DNA of 64,000 nt from Nemopilema nomurai (Eukaryota > Cnidaria > Scyphozoa > Rhizostomeae > Rhizostomatidae): assembly GCA_003864495.1 (NCBI GenBank), contig PEDN01001354.1, positions 1,054,001 to 1,118,000 of the forward strand. Direction: 5' to 3'. The position numbers and the translations under genes were made by a program. Of the stretch, positions 36,580 to 50,000 are shown one piece after another (position 1 is the first letter of the stretch; each line of letters opens with the position of its first letter). Under the pieces are notes generated by a model. It was not told the DNA's origin. It made no database searches and saw nothing but the letters and a program-made list of their open reading frames with translations.

Positions 36580-39500
36580 TAAGAATTTGTCAAAGTGGTT
36601 TGTTTTTTGTTCACCTGCTAAAATAATTCCAACGTTTATTTGTATTTGTATGTCTATTTCTAGTGTTTATTCTGTCGATTTTCATTTCGTATTTAGCTCA
36701 GTTTATAGTATTGAGCTTTTATTTCTATTTGTGTTCTGATGCCGTGCATAATTTGACAGAATGTAAATAAAAAGCTACCAGACAGCTCTTGTTTGGCTAT
36801 AAGCAAAATATTTTTTGTGATTTTGCAGGTGGGTCTGTTTGGCACCCAGAATATTTATACTTGTGTTTGTTCCTTAGATGCATCAACGGAATATTAAAGA
36901 AAAAGACCAGAATTCTTTGCACGCACCAAGCCCAGTACTTCAAATACGCTGATAAAATTCTCGGCATTCAAGAGGTATCACCGAAATGTATTTCCGTTTT
37001 GAAGTTTTTTCCGAGTATGGCAGGCATTTTAACGGAAGGTACTTTAAAAAGTGGCAATGTACTCTTTTTCTAAAATCTTCCTTAACGTTTTCTAAGTGGA
37101 TAGACTGCTAAATTAATTTAAGTTTCTATAATAGCAACGGCTTTGATGTCTTTATTAAGTGGCAATCGTAAAATGATGTAGCAGCTAAAGTAAGCTACTC
37201 AAGATGATAATCTCGTGCTTCTTTTCAGCCATTGCTGGTTTTCAAAAACAACAATGCGTCGAAAGTGAAGTTATGGATGGCTTTAGTTGGTTGGAATTTC
37301 TTTAGCTTGGTGTTTGGTTATCGCCTAAAAACTATTCATTCTCGAATTACTTGCACTATTAATTGGCATGTTTCAGGGAAAGCAAGTAACTTTCGCATCG
37401 CTGCATGAACTAATGGAAATGAGGTTCGACATGTTGTCACTGACGTCAGAAGGGTCGGTAGAAAAGGAATGGGACAGAGACAGTGCAATTGATTTCGAGG
37501 AAGTGAAAGTGCAGGTCAGACAGCCTCGTGTCCGTACTGCCTCGGTCTCCTCCTCTCACTCTCAGCGATCCACTGGCCACGTAACATCTCGGATTAATCT
37601 AAGCTACGTTTCAGAAAATTCCATTCCTGATGCCGTTGTAAGCTTTTTAACTATTTTTTGTATTTTTTGCTGTAACAAAGTTAATTTTTAACTGTAAAAG
37701 ATTATTTTGTTCACTGATAGTTATTGGTGGAAATACCGATCTTCTTGGGTAGTTGTGGGAATAAATAGGGAAGCAGCAAGTGTTTTCCGCAACAGTACAG
37801 TGTAAATATTATTTTAAGTGTGTTATTTTTTCTATAAGAATATTATACAATGTAGATCCACATTACATCGAGTCATGTAACATGATCTGATTTGGTGTAA
37901 AATGATGATCTGATATAGCTTCATTAAAATTATACATTTTGTTTCAACTGAGTGTTCTATGTTACACATGACGATCATCATCGTCATCGTCATCATAGCA
38001 TGATACATAACATGTGACTATTATTGTGCTAGAGACGATACTGGATGCTATGTCATGTGATTTAATTCATATTGCAACCAGCCGAATTAAATTCATGAAT
38101 ATATTAAAGTTTGGTTATTTACTAAATATATCATTTTCTGCCTCAGGATCTGGATGAAAGTGGCAATAATGGAGAATCAAAAATTACTGGGAACATACCA
38201 GTTCGAATGTATGCTAACTTTTTCAGAGCTGGAGGCGGACTAGTTTTCTCGGTCTTTGTTTTGCTTCTCTGTGTGTTCAACCAGGTAAAACAAGCTGCTC
38301 GCGTTTCTGTAACTACATTCACATTGGTATTTTTTCTGTTTTGTGTAAAGATTGTAATTAATATGATATTTTCCATCATAAAAAACGTCCAAGGAAGTTA
38401 GCACCTTGTTAAATCATTTCGAAAGAGAATAGCTGAAATTGAATGACAATTCAGGAAAAGAAGAACTTTTCAGTCTAACAGTTATCGTGTTTATATTGGC
38501 GTCTGCTTTGAATTCGAATTCATGACTCAAATGATTTATGGTTGTTTTTAGTTGGCAAGAACTGGAGTCACTTGGTGGATTGGAAACTGGTGTGTGTGCT
38601 TACTCTTTATTTGCATGCTGACTGTATTTATTTTTTGTATCAAAAATCATGCTGTTTGTATTAAAAACCACGTCAATTACATATTTTCTTACTTGAGATT
38701 TAGTATTTTGATAGCAAAAGTCTCAAAAACCCTTTTTGAACGAAGAACTGACAAATCTCCAAGATAAATAGTCAGATATTGTTAAAATTGTCTACTATCG
38801 CATTTTCAAATACAAACAACAATCGTATAGTAGATACCCGAGATAGTTAAGTTGCTTTTTCGTATTTTGTATAGCCAGCCTTCGCAGTACTATGAATATA
38901 TTTTGATTTAAATGCAGGTCCGACAACGAGGAAATATTAGCTAAGAACATGACCATGACTGACTTGAAGTTCTATTTCAAAGCGGACAGGAATAACAATT
39001 TGTACATGTTCGTTGGCCTGACAATGCTGGCGTTTATCCTTGCTTTGACTTCTGCGTTGTTATTTTTCAACTTGATGGTTAATGCGAGCAAGGCATTGCA
39101 CGAGAAAATGCTAACTGCCGTCTTAAAAACATCGCTGCACTTCTTCGACACAGTTCCCGTCGGTAAGTACTTTTCAGCATCTTGTGCTCTTTCATATTAA
39201 TTATGGCAGCTGACTTCTTCTCTGGAAGCCATAATTGCTTCTTCAAGTATATACGTTTCTTCAGCATCTTGTGCTCTTTCATGTTAATTATGGCAGATAA
39301 CTTTTCCTCGGCAAGCTCCAATCGTTTTTCTTCATATAAAGGAAGCTGTATGCTCTTTTGTATTTGGAGCGGGACAGTTTTAGAATCGAAGCCTGTGTTT
39401 TGTCATGCACTTTAAGATATGTTTACTGCTTGAAAGATGTCTCGAAGTTTGGTATCTTTAGTCTACTTCTGAACTGGTTGACTAAAAGACGCCTGCACAA

Positions 39501-40446
39501 AAAGCGGGAAGGAGCTGGCCATTGTGTCTCTATTAAGAATACTTGATATTCAACAAGTGCCAACCACTGATATACTATAACACCAGATCATTTTGTCTTT
39601 CAGGTCGAATCTTGAATCGTTTTTCAAAAGACACATATTTCCTAGATGAAGAAATGCCTTGGGTATTCTTCGATGTTGTTTTGGTGAGCCATAATTTGAA
39701 CCCCGACTTTATATTATAGCCAGTCTTGATGAGAATGTAAAGCTTAGAATTGATGACGTCATCTCCCTTTGCAGTTTGGCCTGTTTTCAATGAACGCACT
39801 GGTGATAAGTGCTATCTCTGTCCCGTACATAATCATAATCATGATCCCGTTGGCAATTGCATTTTACATGCTGCGAAGGTACTACTTGCAGACAGCCAGA
39901 GATATAAAGCGACTGGAAGCAATTTGTTGTGAGTGTTGCTTCGATTTGTTTGAGCAGGACACTGTGTTATTTTCCGTCAAAAATTTAAAGATTGATTGGT
40001 TCTGTTACGTAACGTCGAAAATAGAACTCTTCACAGACCAATAACCTGTTCACTGACCATCCATTTACATGCAAAGATGTTTAATAAACTGGGAAATCCT
40101 TGGTAGACATTGTAATCAAACTGTCGTCATTTCACCTATTTTTATAAAAGAGCACCCAGTATACTTAAAATTCAGAAAATGTCATATCGTAATCTTGGAT
40201 AATGTCTTCTTAACAGCAAGGAGTCCGATGTTTGCACATTTGTCTGCCACACTTGAAGGCCTGACTACAATCAGGTCATCTGGCTCTGTTGACAAAGTTA
40301 CAAATGAGTTTATGGAATGTCAGGATCATCAGTCTGATGGCTGGCTCTTGTTCATCAGTGCCGCAAGATGGTTCTCCTTCGCCTGGAAGCGATCCTAGTG
40401 CTTTTCGTTGCTTTCATTTGGTCCTCTAATAGTTCTGCATTTTACA

Positions 40447-40535
40447 AGTAAGTTGCTTACTTTAGTTGCTTACTTTAGTTGCTTACTTTAGTTGCTTTCT
40501 TTAGTTGCTTACTTTAGTTGCTTACTTTAGTTGCT
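40447..40535. repeat. 13-bp minisatellite at the exon 22 splice donor, expanded allele (copy 2)
   Basis: The unit AGTTGCTTACTTT is repeated about seven times, starting within the donor GTAAG of exon 22. Copy 1 has about three units at 25422-25460. Confidence 0.88.
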
Positions 40536-42329
40536 TACAAGTAAGCTGTTCAGCTCTGCATAACACTGGGTTTCATATCATGCTTCTAATGGTTCAAAAA
40601 TTTATACATAAGCTGTGTCAGAAGTTGTTCCACTCCAGCAGAAAAAGATTTCATAAGGATTTGTAAGTGTGTGAAAATCATTGCCGCTGTCTTCATCCCA
40701 ATTTGCAAGTTTCTAAGAATGCTAGAAGTTCAGGTAGAAGAATCTCCCGAAGCGTGTGATCCAAAATGACAGAATTAATGATTTCTTTGATTAAGCGTAG
40801 CTAAATGAATAGCAGTGCAGTATTAAAGCTCGCCTTAGGGGGACGAAGGATTACTCAAAAAGGTGCCAATTGTTGTTCTAGCCTCAGATCGCTAGGTTAA
40901 TAAGGTGCTATAATGGTTCCTAGGTAATGATCGATGAAAAGGTTTAACGGTGTTTCATTTGTTTTCTACGACGTAAGACCGAATTGTCAAGGTGCCTAAT
41001 TTCTATTTTGTAGCCGTTGATGCAACTCTAGTTGGTTTAACATTGGTCTACTGTTTACAACTTGGTGGATTGTTTCAGTGGTGTGTTAAACAAAGTACTC
41101 AAGTCGAAAGTCTGGTAAAATTTTCTGTTTTTCTAACTGGTTTTTAAATGGTCTGTCATAAAACTAATTTTTATTCATGATAAGATACCGAAAAAATAAC
41201 CTTCTTTTCAAGTTATTATTGCACTGTTTTATTGATAGGCTTTTTTCATAAACCATCGGTTTATCATGAGTTTTTATCACGTGTTTTTACCATGACGGTA
41301 AAGGCCTCGTGTGTTTGGTAGTTTTTCAACCACTATGTTTCTATCACAGATGACATCAACAGAACGTATCGTCGAGTACTGCAACCTCGATCCGGAACCA
41401 GAGAATGATACTTTTCCGGTCCTAACGAAGGGATGGCCTAAGTATGGCCTTATTACGGCAGAAGGAGCATCGTTTGCGCATCACAAGTCTTTGCCCTACG
41501 TACTGAAGACAATGTTTTTCTGCATTCGAGCAAGTGAAAAAGTAAGGACATTGAAGCATTTGTTGGCCTTGGTGCGCATGCTATTTCCAATTGCTCTTGC
41601 CAAAACGATACATCATCTATTCACTTTCTAAACTGCCGTTGCATCTACAGGTAGGCGTGGTTGGTCGAACTGGCGCGGGGAAGTCGTCTTTGATATCCGC
41701 CATGTTTCGCACTGGGAAGCTGATGGGCACCATTCGTATAGACGGAGTCGCAATCTCAGACATTCCCTTGAAGACCCTGCGGAGCAACATGTCTGTTATC
41801 CCCCAGGTTGGAGCTTTTCTTAGGTCCATTGTTATTGGTTGTCCATCTCAGTGTTCCTTTGTGTTTTCAATCCTAGTTTCGTTTGATTACTATGATTTTA
41901 GGCCCTTCTGCTCTGGGGCCATCTTAACATGTTTTCTTGCATTTGTCTTTGCCTTATTTTTTATTAATCCACGCAGTACCTGTTTCTTTTAAGGACCCAG
42001 CACTTTTCAGTGGCTCTTTGAGGATCAACATAGACCCATTCAATAAGTTTGAGGATCCTGACATTTGGGAAGTTCTCGAAGAAGTGAGTGCATTACACAT
42101 ATTATCTTTAATCTCGCAGCATCGAAAGATATTTTTCACCCATATATCCATTTCTTAATAGAGAAAGTGGTTGCCCTTTCCTAACGAGAAACACAGTCTA
42201 AAGCCACCTGTTTTTAAATGTATTACTTTCTCATTTCAACTCTCATTCTTCTGCTTGAAGCCTCAGTGAGTTTTGTTGTTGATGATCTTCTTGGTCCAGT
42301 GACTAAGCATTCGTTCGTTCCCTTTGTAA

Positions 42330-42593
<264 letters not shown>

Positions 42594-42702
42594 TGAGTAG
42601 AGTTTAGTCAGTCAATTCCACTGAGTTGGTCGTAAGAGGACACGTGGGGCGAAATTCGATTTCAGTTACATTTGCCCGCATTCTTGTGCAGTAACGCAAT
42701 AG

Positions 42703-43513
<811 letters not shown>

Positions 43514-43891
43514 CTGTTACCTTCCGTCATGCAAGGCCCTGAACTTTTTCCCAATCGAAATATGTAAGCAATTTCTGGAGACTAGCTTTATCCCATTTGT
43601 GATTGATTTGTTTGATTTTAGGTAATAAAAGCAGGCAAGATCGTGCAGTTTGATGAACCCTGTGAGTTGTTCAAAGACCACGATGGTGAATTTAAGCAGC
43701 TTGTCAATCAAACTGGCCATGTGGAGGCTGCGCGACTTGAAATGATGGCAAACGAGGCTAAAGAGATAAAGCAACTTATTAGGGAGAGAATGCAACAAAC
43801 ATACCCAGGATGCAACATTACAAGGTCCAAAACAAGAGAGGAGATAATTGAGATGTTTGGTTCCCGGGTTGTGTACGAAACCTCGTTGTAG

Positions 43892-45077
43892 TCTGAGCTA
43901 CTTTCTAACTGCTGTTGTGTTTATAAGTCGAACAGAGATCTTAACTATTATGATATATTTGTGGAACTATTATGATATATCTTAGTCTTAAGTATGAAGT
44001 TATTTAATACACCATTGCTGAGTGACAGGGGGCTGATCACTTGTTTTTTAGGAATTGGACAAGCCACCTAAAAGTTTTACACAAGTTTACCACAATGGTT
44101 AGAATAAGTTTAAGATGAGTAGCCCTTGACGTCATCGCCCATGTGGCTCTTTTTCGAATGATGACATCATTTTCGAGAATTTCAAATAAAATTTTGAACT
44201 TCTGGTTTTGCCAGCATTTTTCTGTTAGTATGAAGTGTATATCAATAGCTATATGTCCTAGCGTTTATGCAAAGCGTCCTGTAAATCAGATAGATGTATA
44301 TTATATCCTATAACTTATATCGTTGTGTCGCTAAGTGGGACATTTGTTAAAAGCAGTGATTTGTGTTGGCGGTGATATAAGCATTTTCCAAAGTCCTATA
44401 GACATGATTTTTTATAAAGATTATGGAATGAACTCTCTGATAATTCTTTCAGCGTATCTATGTAAAGTTACTCCCTTTCGAAGCTGACATGGCTTTTTAT
44501 ACGTTTGAGCAATGATGCGCCGCATTTCACAATGTTATGAAGCGCATATTATATAATTTGATACGATCTTCTTAAAAGGCTACCCTTAACGCTTGCTGGG
44601 TCTCCAGTATTTAATGAACGAGTAGTGGTGTTTTCCAAGATGTGGGGCGTAATTTTTGCTCGACCATCCAATGCAAACTAATTGGAGGGGGCAGCAATTG
44701 GGGAATGTATCCTCAAAAGCTCACTCAGGTTTTTCCCATGAGTACAAGGCAGTAGTGTATCCAAGGAAGCAAGGTGTAGCCACACATAGGTGGGGCAGGA
44801 CGAAGGAGCTATAGTGTCACGTCCTGTCCATTTGGCACGGTACAACTGCACCATTGACCATCCCAGGCTTAACGTCATGGAACTTCTGCCTGTCCGAGAC
44901 CAATGAAGTACAGGAACAGTCTTTTATACTTTATTGTTCCAAGAAGACAGCACACCACGCTTGGTAGCATTGGGCTGCCTGTTGCTGATATGTTTTGATT
45001 TGGATTAAAGAGCCGCTGATTGAGTATAGAACTGGGTGGAGAACATGGAAACGTACTTTGAAGATGGATGCGCACGA
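43892..45077. other. 3' flank of ABCC4 copy 2
   Basis: Shared with unit 1 to about 44565, including AATAAA at 44185. About 460 bases (44566-45024) have no counterpart in unit 1. They contain ORFs on both strands but nothing I recognise; an inserted sequence or one lost from unit 1 are equally possible. Confidence 0.55.
44185..44190 (+). terminator. Candidate polyadenylation signal, ABCC4 copy 2
   Basis: AATAAA at the position equivalent to 28535-28540 of copy 1. Confidence 0.4.
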
Positions 45078-45130
45078 AGGCTCCAAATCCAAGACAAACG
45101 GCTTCGTGGCTTTCCAGGGCCACATCCTGG
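45069..45130 (+). pseudogene. Orphan exon 1 of a third ABCC4-like copy
   Basis: In one frame an ATG at 45069 opens MRTKAPNPRQTASWLSRATS and ends in TG followed by the donor GTGAGT. Copies 1 and 2 encode APNPRETASWFSRATF at the end of exon 1 with the same donor and phase. Similarity continues about 35 bases into the intron (GTGAGTTGTG..., GAGCAATCGAC) and then stops. No exon 2 (YLNPVF-like) or later exon follows before the boule-like gene. It is more diverged than copies 1 and 2 are from each other, so it is older. Confidence 0.75.
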
Positions 45131-47020
45131 TGAGTTGTGTTACGAGTTATTTGAGCAATCGACTTAAGCTTCTCTCTGAATTATTACAAGAGCTAAGTAA
45201 GCTGGACAGCCATCAATTTTCAGTGGCTGAAACAAGACGTACAGCTGCCATTTTTCATGTCATACTGCCATACTTTGGATATATCCGCTACCTTCTTGAC
45301 TCTAGAGGGTTTTCATCTAGAGGATTTAAGAAAAGAGCTTGATAAGGAAGTTTTGCGTATGCGCATGGGGCTTTCGGAGTGACCACAGATTCCACATTGC
45401 CGACTTGGGAGAGTGCAATGCTGCATTATTGACTTAGTTGCTAGATTTTCATGAGAAAGATTGGTGTTACGTGTTACGATTTTTCGACGATCCTATAGTT
45501 TTCTCCGCATTGTTTACTTGTTGCGTCATCAATGAAGGTAGAGTGGGTGACTGTCTATTTCTTGATTGTAAAGGATTCGAGAAAAGAACTGATCCCAAAG
45601 ATCTAAACCTTTAGTACAAAATGGGTACGATGCATAAGTGTTTACACGAAATCGGATGCTAAACTATAAAGCATTAACAAGGGAACAGACCAAAAGCGAA
45701 TCTCTCTTTTTCAAGCATGCGCAGTGACCAGGTGATTGTTAATTTTTCACTTTTGCGGTCTCGTTTTACTGCCGTGGTGCCTTTGCGGACCCGTAACCAC
45801 CCCTTTTACATGGCGTTAATTAAAGTACGGATTCAAATGGATTCGCTTTCTGATCATACCCAATGTAAACGCAAGGCCAATCGTAGCCAGTCGGCAGATC
45901 CGTGTAAACAGAGCCAAAGGCGAGGAAGCCCTTAACGCCACTGTCCATATGGCTTCTTTTCGATGGATGACGTCAGCTTTTCTAAAGTTTGATGTTTAAT
46001 TTCACATTCTCAGTTATGCAACTAATTCTTTTGTCAGTTTAAGACGTAGATGATAAACTCAAATCTTTATTTATTGTGTTCAGATACAATGTACAATCAA
46101 TCAAACACATTGAAAAGATTTTTATGAGTTTGTATTTTGTATTACTGAAAATGGGAGCATTTCGTTGGAAGTGACGATTTCCGTTTCCAATGAAATGTTA
46201 CTCGAATGACCTGATCATTTATCAAAATTATTTTGAAAACAATATATTTAGGTAGTAATAGGGCAGACGCATCTTAATTTGAAAATATATTTTATGTATC
46301 TAATTAAAAAACTTGTTATGTTTTTAAACTTTTCATAAATCAGACCAATGAGTCATCCCGTTTCACAATGTTGTGAATTGTTTGCTTTATCATTGCGAGA
46401 CAGAAAAATGTTGCCTCCAGGAAAGACCAGAAACAGAGGGGCAGAAATCTGTTTTGGCATAAGACAGAGAGAAATTTTAACTTTTACATCTCATGTCCTA
46501 AAGAACATTTTACCAGTGACGGATATAAATGGAATTAACTACAGTAGTGTCTCAGGCATAAAAAACAAGCTTTTTTATTTCAGGTCTGATGAGTTCCTTA
46601 TAGAATGAGATATACACTTAAAATCTGGGTAACATTTTTAAAACAAAAACCATATTGTACAATTGATCATCTACTCAGACACAAGCAAAATAGTAAGTGA
46701 AGAATAAATTTTCTGTTCTGTTTTACAAATGATTAAGTTACATGGAAATAATTAATAAGAAACAAGCTTCTTTCAGACCTTCACCAAGTTCTTACCAAAG
46801 AGGCTCTTTTTAAGAAAATGAGGGTCTGTTTTTCTATTTGTGCACCTAAAATTGTGTAAATTGGCCAAATGAGTTTATGATTGTTATTACAAAAAGAACC
46901 ACCCCTGCTGATCGCATGTGCAAAATTCCCACCCTTGGTCATGTGAAATATTAACAAATTCTATGAGAGTCTCATTTTTGCATGTGATTTCCCCTTACCG
47001 CAGAAACACCCTTGTAAAAT
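45131..47020. other. End of duplication unit 2, no gene recognised
   Basis: A/T-rich. An 86-codon plus-strand ORF (46348-46608) has no motif I recognise. The last 35 bases (46986-47020) match the end of unit 1. Confidence 0.5.
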
Positions 47021-50000
47021 TGTAATTGTAATTGCAACCATCTTTCGTCGTTTCGCCTGACAGTCCAATGCTTTCCACTTTACAGAGCAAAGTTTTTCTT
47101 TTTTCTGTAAAAGGTGGTATTTCTGTGCAAGTCGAGGTTGTATCTATACGAAAGCATTTATAACACTTGCAATACCTTGGAGCAAAACCTTTTTTTGCAA
47201 CTTCACATGCTGCTACATTTTGTACTGCAGTTTACGCGAATTATTTCGTAGAAAGTCACTATAAGAACAGCTGGTTCCCAGAAAAGGAAAAATGACTGGT
47301 ATAAAGGTTTGTTAAATCTTGATTATTTCAATGACATTTTGCCCTTACCAAGGCTAAAGGGCGATCTTTGGTAACAAGCAAAGTTGCTCTTAAAACTTTT
47401 TCTTGTTGCTTGAAAACAAATTCCATGTATGATCAGGTTGCCTCTGCTTTGGAAATATCTGACCTTTGGAGGTTGTCGTTCCCTTGACATCGGACCACTT
47501 GTTTCCAAAGTTCATCTTTACAAGGCTATCCTCACTTCTATTTCAGTTACACGCTTTTTTTTATAAGTAACCTACCACAAGGCCTAGTTCCAAAAGTTCC
47601 TTATTCGTAGACCTCAAGTCATCAGATTTTAGTACCACAAGTTCCTTAAAAGTTCCTTAATTTTCACTGCACATCAATAAGCCTTAACACTTAATAGAGA
47701 GAGGGGCGAGATAGACTATGCGGAAACTACTCGATAAAGCATTGGCTGCAAATGAATGGAACGGGCTTTTTAACTCTTCATGCTTGCAGTTATAAAAAAT
47801 TTCAAATCGAAAAGTTTCTTAGGGATTTCGTTTTTAGTAGTATAAGTTCTTGATATATTTCGGCCTTCCACGTGTAGGTTCCTTATAAAGTGGTTCCTTA
47901 TAAAAAAAGCGTGTAATCGAGAGAAACCATTGATCAGTTTAAATCGTAGCGGGCAGTCTATTTGCCAGATTGATTTCACTGTGGACAGATGGCGTTACTA
48001 TCTTATGTTGTATGGCCTAGTGGCAACAACAAACTAGGGTCCTTGGCGCCGGTATTTTCATGGATACACGAAGCACCAATGTGATTGCCAGGATTTTCAA
48101 TTTTTCTTAAGATTTGTCAATTTTTCTTGAGATCATCTGGCAGGAAGGAAGCACTTGGCACTGGGTTGTAAAGTTGCCAAAATACTTTGTGTTAACTTCG
48201 CCTTTCTTCAGTTGCGTCGGAATGTCTGATAATTAAAGAAAACATTCGAAAGCGGCATGCAATTTTAAAAAATCAAGATTTTTAACCATGTGTTCAGGTT
48301 CAGATGCAAGGATTTTTGTAAATTGCGACCTGTCAAATGTATAGCATTCTCGCGAAGAATGCAATAATGTTTACATTGATGCCAACATTTACTGTATTCA
48401 TTGAATACTGAATCCACCGCAGTGTTGTTTGGGTAAACAGACAGCAACGTGCTCTCAATTATACTGGCATTGAGGTAATACCCTTATAGGTGGGCGTGGC
48501 ACGATGTGTAAAGTTAGGCCGACCACCCCTAAGTACTTTGGTTTTCATAGCCCCGGGTATCAGATTCGTCAGTTGATGACTTTTTCACACTTCGTTAGAA
48601 GGAAAGCAAGGAATGAATCGAGGTTATTTGCTGAGCCAAGAATAAGTCTTAGTAAATTTAAATGACGTATTTGCTAAAACGAGGCCTTCATTGCAGTGGG
48701 GCGGGGTGTGGGAAACAGTTCATTACTACCAATAACTGTAAGAACGAAAGTATTTTAGAACCCCCCCCCTCCCCCTTCGAAATAATTCAGAACCCACCTT
48801 ACGGTCTTACGGTAAGTCATAATTCCCCGTCGCACATGTTTTATCCTTACAATGCTCAATTCTCCTAAAGACATTAAATAGCTAGGTAAATTGACCTCCT
48901 CTTACTACCTAAGGATCAATAGTGGCTCTCTTGAAAGTGAAAGCTATCCAAATGCCCTTATACAGTGATGGGGGCAAGGGATTGTAAAAGACTTACAATG
49001 CCTGCCATAAGTCCTTGGAACACCTCAGTATTTTATTTGGTTTTTGAATTTTTAATTTCTTTGACACGCCACTAGTTGTTAATCCCCCTCCTCCCCCCTA
49101 AAACAATGTTGGTAATAAGGTATAGCATCTAGTCAATCTGGGGGAAAAGTTTGGTGTAAAATTGACACTTCGTTTAGCAGCAGGACAACATTGTTCAAAG
49201 GGGGGAGGGGGATGAGTGAACGCGAGTCAAAGAATGGTCGAAAGTGTGCCAATAATTTTGGCAGGCATTGTAGGTTGAGCAAATAAGAACAAGCTAGAGG
49301 ATTGTTGAAAATATCACATATTTACGTCTGCACGAGAGATGCGGAAGTAATAGCACTCGATATTGGCGGCCCACCGCTGAAGCTTTTACGACAAGCAACT
49401 TTGATGACCCCGAAGCAACCTAAAACAGTGATGACCTGTTTCCAGCGGGGGGTGGCAAAATGTGAAAATTACGGGGTCTCATAAAGGCCGCCACGATTAA
49501 TCATGTGTCATTCTAGGGGCTGTCTGCAAACCACCCGAATAAATTACTGGATCTTTGGCCTCGCCTTCCATTTGTAAATGATTTTTTTCTGCATAGCTAT
49601 GAATATGTTCCAACCTGCAAATTTGGTGATCATGCACCAACGCCGATTCCCCCAGTTTCGCCCACCCAAGCTGACCCAAAGCCTACTCGAATCAGCGAAA
49701 AAACTGGTGGGGTAGGTACTCAATGCAACTCAAGATGGCTTATTGTAATTTGCGAAATTTCGCCGAAATTCCGTACGAAATTTCGTTACAAGAAATCCTT
49801 CCCCTATTTATTTAAATCTTGCAGAAACAAGTTCGTTGTGATAAAAAAGACCTCGAATTTATACTTTATGGCTGCCCCAACGTATTATTGTCCAACGTCT
49901 TAAACTCATTCCACCGGCCCTCGATTATATCTCTAGTCTTTTTACAGGAAAATGTGTGAAAGGACTTCGCACATCTCAGCTCGATAAATCAATTGCGGCT

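Noticed and set aside
44678..45123. Minus-strand ORFs downstream of ABCC4 copy 2
   Set aside because: Partly antisense to the orphan exon; no recognisable family.
46348..46608. 86-codon plus-strand ORF in the spacer
   Set aside because: No motif, no splice partners identified and ordinary A/T-rich context; not supportable as a gene.
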